Assembly (NCBI GenBank): GCA_020853995.1
Contig: JADYXV010000142.1
Span: 1 to 17,792 of the forward strand
Source of the DNA: Novosphingobium sp.
GTDB taxonomy: Bacteria > Pseudomonadota > Alphaproteobacteria > Sphingomonadales > Sphingomonadaceae
DNA length: 17,792 nt
Direction of reading: 5' to 3'
In this document: piece by piece, positions 13,359-17,792 of the stretch
How the letters are laid out: each line of letters opens with the position of its first letter
Numbering within the stretch: position 1 is the stretch's first letter
Notes under the pieces: generated by a model
The model's database searches: none
Seen by the model: only the letters and a program-made list of their open reading frames with translations
What the model was told of the DNA's origin: nothing
Made by a program: the position numbers and the translations under genes

Positions 13359-14241
13359 CAACCCAATCCGTTCCCATCGTTTCCGGTATCTTGACATCAA
13401 CCGGAATCTTGAACTTCCCCACCAAACGCTTTGCCAATGCGAACGAAGCTGCCTGTCCAGTGTAACTATGATCGCAATCGCCAAAAATAGTTATCCGCTC
13501 AACGCCTTGTGGAGGCATCCAATTCGCCAAAGCGTTAGCGGTTAGCGCTGCCCATGTCGGAATGCGAAACCGCTTCGCCGCGCTAATGGCGGTCTCTATC
13601 CCTTCGGCAATGCCTAAACTTGCACCAGCTTCAAACAATCGAACCGCACCGCCTTCTGGAAACTGTCCTGGCATAATTGCCCTAGGATCAACCATATCAG
13701 CCTTGCCGTTGGGGCCTAAGAACGTTCGGTGAATTGTCCCCGCCTCGCCATTTGCGTCAGAAACAAGCGCAATCATCGCGGGATAATTCGAACCGTCAGG
13801 GGCGCGGCAAAAAGGCACAAACCGCAAGCAACTTGGCATTTTAGCAGGCAAGACGCCGCGCCCTGAAAGATACTGCCACGCTAGATCGCCCTCACTTATC
13901 GGCTTAGACGCAGCCCACAATTCACGCTTTAGATCGCGGCTCCTAGCCTCATCCAATTTTCTAACAGGCTCAATTTTCACGCCACTCACAATCTCGTCAA
14001 CCTGCTTTGCGCATTCCCTAAAATCCCAACCCTTGAATTTTTGCAGGAATTGAAAACCATCTCCCGCGCCGCACTGCGAACAAAAAAACGAACCGTTGCC
14101 TTTGTCGTTATCCCATCGAAACCTGTCCCGCCCTTCACAAAATGGGCAAGGGCCATGCTTGCCGGTCAAAAATCTCTGATCGATGCCAAGTTGCATCAAC
14201 ACTCCACGCCACTTGCCACGCGCCTTGTCCGCCGTTCTCAT
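13351..14241 (-). CDS. Zinc-ribbon/TOPRIM DNA primase
   Basis: The 296-residue protein has an N-terminal zinc ribbon CPFC (C32, C35) and CSQC (C54, C57) with RFRWDNDKGNGSFFC between. A linker follows. The TOPRIM core is GIAEGIETAISAAK (E213) and ITIFGDCDHSYTG (D255, D257). This is the layout of P4/T7-like phage primases that make RNA primers. Unlike T7 gp4 there is no fused hexameric helicase; a separate DEAD-type helicase lies upstream with a 4-base ATGA overlap. SD AGAGG lies 8 bases before ATG 14241. Both metal-binding centres are intact. Confidence 0.87.
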   Translation of the reverse strand: MRTADKARGKWRGVLMQLGIDQRFLTGKHGPCPFCEGRDRFRWDNDKGNGSFFCSQCGAGDGFQFLQKFKGWDFRECAKQVDEIVSGVKIEPVRKLDEARSRDLKRELWAASKPISEGDLAWQYLSGRGVLPAKMPSCLRFVPFCRAPDGSNYPAMIALVSDANGEAGTIHRTFLGPNGKADMVDPRAIMPGQFPEGGAVRLFEAGASLGIAEGIETAISAAKRFRIPTWAALTANALANWMPPQGVERITIFGDCDHSYTGQAASFALAKRLVGKFKIPVDVKIPETMGTDWVDA

Positions 14242-15719
14242 TTTGCTTTCCTCTTGGCAAAGCGGATATCTTTCGCCCTGACAAATGCCAAAACCTCAGG
14301 TGTAGCAGGCATCGGCCTAGCCGCTTTCGCCTCACCTATCGGCCATACCCCAAACTTATCTTTGTAGGCATGTGCCGCCCACCCTGCAGACCTGCCACGG
14401 GATTGAGCGATGCCTAAAAGCTGTCCGTAAAAAGCGGCCTTATCCGCCATACTGGGTTTACGCTTTGCCCCTGCCTTAACCTCAATCAATTCGCCATCTT
14501 CGGTTTCAATATCCGATTGCGCAGTAGGCTCAAACTGACAGACTGGACACTTACGAACCTTCTGAGCCTTCAACGTGTTGCACGATGGGCATTCCTTTGG
14601 AAGCGGATCTCCCTTTTCCTTTTTCGTCTTATTCTTTTCGCCGCCCTTCAAAAGCTTTTCGTGATTAATGTCAGTGACAAACCCAAGTCGAGAATGATTG
14701 TCAGCATGATCTAATATCAAGGCTTCAACCTTGCCCGGCGCTGTCCGCAACGCCCTGCCTACGATCTGCACATGTCGCATTTCCGATTTTGTCGGATTAG
14801 CCAGAACAATGCACCGCACATCGGCATCCACGCCGGTTGTCAAAGTCCCAACATTGACAATCCCAGCAATGGAACCGCGCGACATTTGATCGAAAAGCAC
14901 CTTGCGCTCGATCCTGTCCGTGAAGGCATCGCAATATCCCATCGGAACGCCAGCTTCTGCAAATTCAGATTGCAACTTGGCAGCGTGGGCACGGTCTACC
15001 GCAAACACTAGCGTCGGTTGCCAGTCTGCAAGTTTTAGCCATGTGCGGACGATATCGGCAACAAGCACCCTGTCCCCCATGACTTCCGATAAATCGCCCT
15101 CATGATACTCCCCAGCCTTCGTGCGGACGCCTGAAAGGTCTGGATGCGTAGGCGCGTAAACACGAAACGGCGCAAGATAACCTTGATTGATTAAATCCTG
15201 CATCCCAACCGGCCTGACTAGATCCTGCCAATCATCCGCCATACCCTTTGCCCACGGTGTAGCGGATAATCCAATGAACGGAACATTAGGCCGCTTTGCC
15301 ATCCATTCAGCAAGCACCTTAAATCGCAAATGCGCCTCATCGACAATGACAAGATCAACATCGGGACAACCCCTCTTGGCGAGAGTTTGAACCGAGCAAA
15401 CCTGAACCGGCTGGGCCATATTGCGCAATTCATGATCGCCCTGCATCACGCCAACGCAATCAATCCCTTCCATCGCGAAAGCTTCAACGGTCTGATCAAT
15501 CAATGAAAGCGCGGGAACCGTAAACGCGACCGTTCGATCCTTGGATAGAGCGCCATTTACAATTTCAGCCGCAAGGCGTGTCTTACCTGCCCCTGTCGGT
15601 AATTGGCAAACCACCCGCTTATTCCCAGCCAGCATAGATTGCCTGATCATCGTCATGGCTAGGGTTTGATGCGGGCGAAGCGGGCGGGATTGAAACCCTG
15701 TGTCGAATAACGTGGCCAT
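14238..15719 (-). CDS. Superfamily 2 DEAD/DEAH-box helicase with C-terminal zinc ribbon
   Basis: The start is ATG 15719, with TGATG overlapping the DUF1376 stop and AGGGGGG six bases upstream; a GTG one codon earlier is less likely. The 493 residues contain PTGAGKT (41-47, Walker A), DEAH (127-130), LSATP (151-155) and QIVGRALRT (318-326, motif VI with the arginine finger). A probable four-Cys zinc ribbon follows: C377, C380, C391, C394. Motifs are complete, so it should hydrolyse ATP and unwind or remodel DNA/RNA. It resembles RecG/UvsW/ComF-type phage helicases. Its overlap with the primase suggests a joint role in replication start. Confidence 0.87.
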   Translation of the reverse strand: MATLFDTGFQSRPLRPHQTLAMTMIRQSMLAGNKRVVCQLPTGAGKTRLAAEIVNGALSKDRTVAFTVPALSLIDQTVEAFAMEGIDCVGVMQGDHELRNMAQPVQVCSVQTLAKRGCPDVDLVIVDEAHLRFKVLAEWMAKRPNVPFIGLSATPWAKGMADDWQDLVRPVGMQDLINQGYLAPFRVYAPTHPDLSGVRTKAGEYHEGDLSEVMGDRVLVADIVRTWLKLADWQPTLVFAVDRAHAAKLQSEFAEAGVPMGYCDAFTDRIERKVLFDQMSRGSIAGIVNVGTLTTGVDADVRCIVLANPTKSEMRHVQIVGRALRTAPGKVEALILDHADNHSRLGFVTDINHEKLLKGGEKNKTKKEKGDPLPKECPSCNTLKAQKVRKCPVCQFEPTAQSDIETEDGELIEVKAGAKRKPSMADKAAFYGQLLGIAQSRGRSAGWAAHAYKDKFGVWPIGEAKAARPMPATPEVLAFVRAKDIRFAKRKAK

Positions 15720-16243
15720 CACTTACCCCCCTGCACAACGGCAAACGGATTTTCGCCAACGTCATCCGCTAAGCTCTCTATAACAGAACTCATCCCATGG
15801 TTTGGACCACCACCACCACCACTACCCGCGCGGGGTGCTCCGGACGTTGCAACGGAACGATCACGTTCGTCCAACGGACGTTCAACGTGCGTTGCCCTCT
15901 TTCTTGCACTGGCAGACGCAATTCCAGCGCGCCTTTTCTGCTCAATATTCGATTGAGCCTTGATAAATTCCGCAGCAATTTCAGGCATCGCAATTACGCC
16001 ATTTTCGACAATGCAGCCGTCTAGGACTGCAATGCGCAAGGCTTTCCACTTCTGGACAGGCAAGCGAACGTGCTTCGCAATCCACTTATCATCATCAGGG
16101 ATTGTGCCGCCATTTTCCCACAAAAGCATTTTCAAATAGCAAAGTGCAGAGTGCTCTATGTGATCCAACGTGCTCGCAGCAGCTTTGTGGTCTTTGATAA
16201 ACCACGGCATCCATAACGTTGCTTTAGGGGTGTCATTAGACAT
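15719..16243 (-). CDS. DUF1376-family replication-associated protein
   Basis: ATG 16243 has GGAGGT six bases upstream and gives 174 residues; the reading to 16276 adds 11 residues without an SD. The N-terminus ATLWMPWFIKDHKAAASTL with HIEHSALCYLKMLLWENGG matches DUF1376 (YdaU-like), a winged-helix type often found next to phage helicase loaders or replication genes. A basic helix (EQKRRAGIASASARKR) and a Ser/Gly-rich linker with five glycines follow, then a short acidic end. Position just before helicase and primase fits a role in origin recognition or helicase loading; this is inference. Confidence 0.77.
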   Translation of the reverse strand: MSNDTPKATLWMPWFIKDHKAAASTLDHIEHSALCYLKMLLWENGGTIPDDDKWIAKHVRLPVQKWKALRIAVLDGCIVENGVIAMPEIAAEFIKAQSNIEQKRRAGIASASARKRATHVERPLDERDRSVATSGAPRAGSGGGGGPNHGMSSVIESLADDVGENPFAVVQGGK

Positions 16244-16384
16244 TGACGCACCTCCACGCTTGCAACGCGGGCGCAATTACGCTAAATAATACATCATTCA
16301 TCGGGCAGTTCCTTTGCCAGTTGATAGGGCGGAGTTTAGAGCGCCGTTGCCATGTCGCTCACTCCGTCCGCCCACACCCTTACA

Positions 16385-16546
16385 TCAATCACCATTTGGA
16401 TGCAACGCCGCCTCGACGTTAGCCCAATACTTTGCCCGCCTCTCAGCGGTAAACTGGGCAAGCATTTTTTGCCTGTATGTCGGATTAGGGCGGAGGGATC
16501 GCTGTAATGCTCGGCGGGCTAAGTAGCGTTTGATTGCGCGGATCAT
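16385..16546 (-). CDS. 53-residue basic protein overlapping the RusA gene end
   Basis: Found by hand. From ATG 16546 the frame runs to TGA 16385: MIRAIKRYLARRALQRSLRP, then NPTYRQKMLAQFTAERRAKY, then WANVEAALHPNGD. An SD GAGGT lies 8 bases upstream. The first 62 bases overlap the RusA gene in another frame. The protein is strongly basic, with a helical Arg/Lys pattern suggesting nucleic-acid binding, but no motif is recognised. The SD quality and position in a compact operon support it. A shorter start at the internal ATG (residue 28) has only a weak SD. Confidence 0.6.
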   Translation of the reverse strand: MIRAIKRYLARRALQRSLRPNPTYRQKMLAQFTAERRAKYWANVEAALHPNGD

Positions 16547-16895
16547 ATAGATATACCTCTATCCTTCCAGGTTTGTCAGGGTCCATGATTTGATATAGCG
16601 GCCTAAATCGGCGGTCATCCACACCGAGAGCATCAGCTATTCCGTCCCGCGCCGCTTTGAAGCTGGCTATCATGTTGTCATCATCGCGCAGCCGGGAATC
16701 AGGCGGATACAATCGGATAACGATGTCTATCTTACCTTCACGCGCTGCAATGTCGCGGCGCAACCTTAATGGCATCGCCATTGTTGCCAAGATATGCGCC
16801 TCATGTCGGGCCTGCTTTTTATTGGCCGCCAACTTGGACCAATGCAGTCTAGCATTCGGGCTAAGTCCCTTGTTTGGCCAAGGCAGCACGATCAC
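16485..16895 (-). CDS. RusA-like Holliday junction resolvase
   Basis: The 136-residue protein starts at GTG 16895, fused as GTGA to the upstream stop. It begins VLPWPNKGLSPNARLHW, the usual RusA opening. The catalytic region is RLRDDDNMIASFKAARDGIADAL (D71-D73, with D88 next), followed by VDDRRF (D93, D94). These acidic residues match the positions used for Mg-dependent cleavage of four-way junctions. Length is slightly above RusA (about 120); the extra C-terminal 20 residues overlap the next small gene and may be unstructured. It resolves recombination intermediates before packaging, a good match to the annealing protein encoded next door. Confidence 0.85.
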   Translation of the reverse strand: MIVLPWPNKGLSPNARLHWSKLAANKKQARHEAHILATMAMPLRLRRDIAAREGKIDIVIRLYPPDSRLRDDDNMIASFKAARDGIADALGVDDRRFRPLYQIMDPDKPGRIEVYLYDPRNQTLLSPPSITAIPPP

Positions 16896-17053
16896 CGCGA
16901 CAGATACTCGCGCAACACGTCCAACGTGCTTTCACGCGGCGGGTTATGTCCCTTACGGAAACGCACCAGCGTATTGTGGTGAATGCCGGTTGCATCAGCT
17001 ACGCGCCGGAGGTTGCGGTCGTTCAATGCGTTGCGGATTTGGTCTTCGTCCAT
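16892..17053 (-). CDS. 53-residue Cro-like HTH regulator
   Basis: ATG 17053 has AGGA six bases upstream; earlier starts to 17191 lack an SD and would run into the divergent gene. The product reads DEDQIRNALNDRNLRRVADA, with TGIHHNTLVRFRKG as the turn and recognition helix and STLDVLREYLSR as the last helix. This is a minimal Cro/C1-type helix-turn-helix with no dimer or cleavage domain. As the first gene leftward of the divergent control region, it likely binds operators there and sets the early expression of both arms. Its stop overlaps the RusA start (GTGA). Confidence 0.75.
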   Translation of the reverse strand: MDEDQIRNALNDRNLRRVADATGIHHNTLVRFRKGHNPPRESTLDVLREYLSR

Positions 17054-17128
17054 GTGTTTTCCTGTATTCGATGTTGACGGCGCAACCATTAGCGCGTAAT
17101 TAGGGTTGTGGCAACGGAGAACAATCGA
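17054..17128. promoter_or_regulatory. Divergent early promoter/operator region
   Basis: Rightward: TTGACG (17074-17079), 17 bases, TAATTA (17097-17102). Leftward: TTGCCA (minus strand, 17109-17114), 17 bases, TAATGG (17086-17091). The two overlap. Inverted repeats lie inside: ATTA-GCGCG-TAAT (17088-17100), GTTG-N6-CAAC (17073-17086) and GTTG-N3-CAAC (17105-17115). This layout suits a Cro-type switch. The -10 matches are weak. Confidence 0.5.
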
Positions 17129-17792
17129 ATGACTGAAACACTTAAACCGACAGGGCTTGCGCTTCTTCGCGCCCCTTTTCCTGCAAACCAAATCAGCAAA
17201 CTACCCAAGGAAACGCGGGCGCAAGCCGATGAACGTAAAGCCCGCAAACAAGGCTGTATGGTTTGGAAATGCCCCGAATGTGGCGGCGCTCACCATAAGG
17301 ACGCAACGCATCTGGATTACGTAGGCCATGCTGCGCTTACGGATCGATTGCTTGACTGCGACCCCCATTGGTATTGGGAGCCATATGTAGCGGACGGCTT
17401 GCCTAACGCTGGTAACGGCATGTGGATCAAACTGCACGTATGCGGTCAATCACAGATCGGTTACGGTCATGCGGACGGCAAGCAAGGCGGAGACGCTATC
17501 AAGGAAATCATCGGGGACGCGCTTCGCAACGCTGCAATGCGGTTTGGCGCTGCGCTCGACCTTTGGCACAAGGGCGACTTGCACCTTGATGAAAGCGATG
17601 CGCAATGGATGATCATCAGCGATTTGATCGGCCAGACCAATACGGATGCTAAGGCGTTTTGCAATCACTACGGCATTTCCAGTGTTAAGGAATTGCCGGC
17701 CGCAGCGTTCGAGCAAGCGCGTAATCAGTTGAACGGCAAGCTGGCCAAGATTGCAGCCGAGATTGAGGCCGCAAAATCAAACGACATTCAAT
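17129..17792 (+). CDS. Rad52-like single-strand annealing recombinase (partial, probable)
   Basis: Only plus-strand gene in the window. ATG 17129 has GGAGAA seven bases upstream, and the frame stays open for 221 codons to the right edge; the C-terminus is missing. A zinc-knuckle-like CPECGGAHH (C48, C51, H55, H56) is followed by LDYVGHAALTDRLLDCDPHW, then IGYGHADGKQGGDAIKEIIG and GDALRNAAMRFGAALDLW. The latter two resemble the glycine-rich loop and helix of Rad52/Sak-type annealing proteins. A RusA resolvase lies across the divergent region, which supports recombination-based replication. The family link is from motif shape, not from a search. Confidence 0.65.
   Translation, partial: MTETLKPTGLALLRAPFPANQISKLPKETRAQADERKARKQGCMVWKCPECGGAHHKDATHLDYVGHAALTDRLLDCDPHWYWEPYVADGLPNAGNGMWIKLHVCGQSQIGYGHADGKQGGDAIKEIIGDALRNAAMRFGAALDLWHKGDLHLDESDAQWMIISDLIGQTNTDAKAFCNHYGISSVKELPAAAFEQARNQLNGKLAKIAAEIEAAKSNDIQ

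Noticed and set aside
16236..16301. 21-residue minus-strand ORF (MNDVLFSVIAPALQAWRCVN...) before the DUF1376 gene
   Set aside because: AGGA lies 8 bases upstream, so a leader peptide is possible. But it is tiny, overlaps the next start and has no family. Not strong enough to list as a gene.
1..17792. CRISPR array, insertion sequence, integrase or attachment site
   Set aside because: No regularly spaced palindromic repeats, transposase, recombinase or tRNA end found. The tandem repeats present are coding or very short.

Overview
This window is a block of tailed-phage genome, either a prophage or a free phage. Nearly every gene lies on the minus strand, so biological order runs from high to low coordinates. 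Packing is dense: ATGA, GTGA, TGATG and TAATG stop/start overlaps are frequent and most starts have a clear Shine-Dalgarno sequence. The morphogenesis set is podovirus-like, with a P22-type portal and gp4- and gp10-type tail-accessory proteins, combined with a Mu gpT-type major capsid protein. No host gene, tRNA, integrase, attachment site or lysis gene is visible, so lifestyle cannot be decided. The overall gene flavour suggests an alphaproteobacterial host, possibly a sphingomonad, but that is inference from family resemblance.

Right end (about 16.2-17.8 kb): a divergent control region at 17054-17128 separates a rightward gene for a probable Rad52-like annealing protein, which runs off the window, from a leftward early/replication operon. 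That operon starts with a 53-residue Cro-like HTH protein. A RusA-type resolvase, a 53-residue protein overlapping the RusA 3' end, a DUF1376-type protein, a DEAD/DEAH helicase, a zinc-ribbon/TOPRIM primase and a 53-residue protein follow. The transcript appears to end at an intrinsic terminator (13005-13036).

Middle (about 11.2-13.0 kb): a promoter just past that terminator (12972-13000) would drive a small accessory cassette. It holds a Cys-rich small protein, an HTH protein, a DUF6948-like protein and a striking Gly-Tyr/Ser/Asp protein built from about 46 hexanucleotide units. A small Cys-containing protein follows.

Left part (1-11.2 kb): the packaging and virion operon. Order is TerS, TerL, portal, a small protein, a GroES-like co-chaperonin, a small beta-rich protein, scaffold, a basic-N-terminus protein, a candidate decoration protein and the major capsid protein. 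An intrinsic terminator follows the capsid gene. Beyond it are a zinc-ribbon protein, a small beta-rich protein, a 22-residue-repeat protein, the gp4-like adaptor and the partial gp10-like protein. TerS/TerL package DNA through the portal. Scaffold and capsid protein build the shell, probably helped in folding by host GroEL with the phage GroES. The gp4/gp10-like proteins then close the portal after packaging.

The most unusual items are the hexanucleotide-repeat protein with its HTH/DUF6948 neighbours, the phage GroES inside the head operon, the seven-copy 22-residue repeat protein, and several readable control elements (two terminators, three candidate promoters, one possible RBS-masking hairpin).
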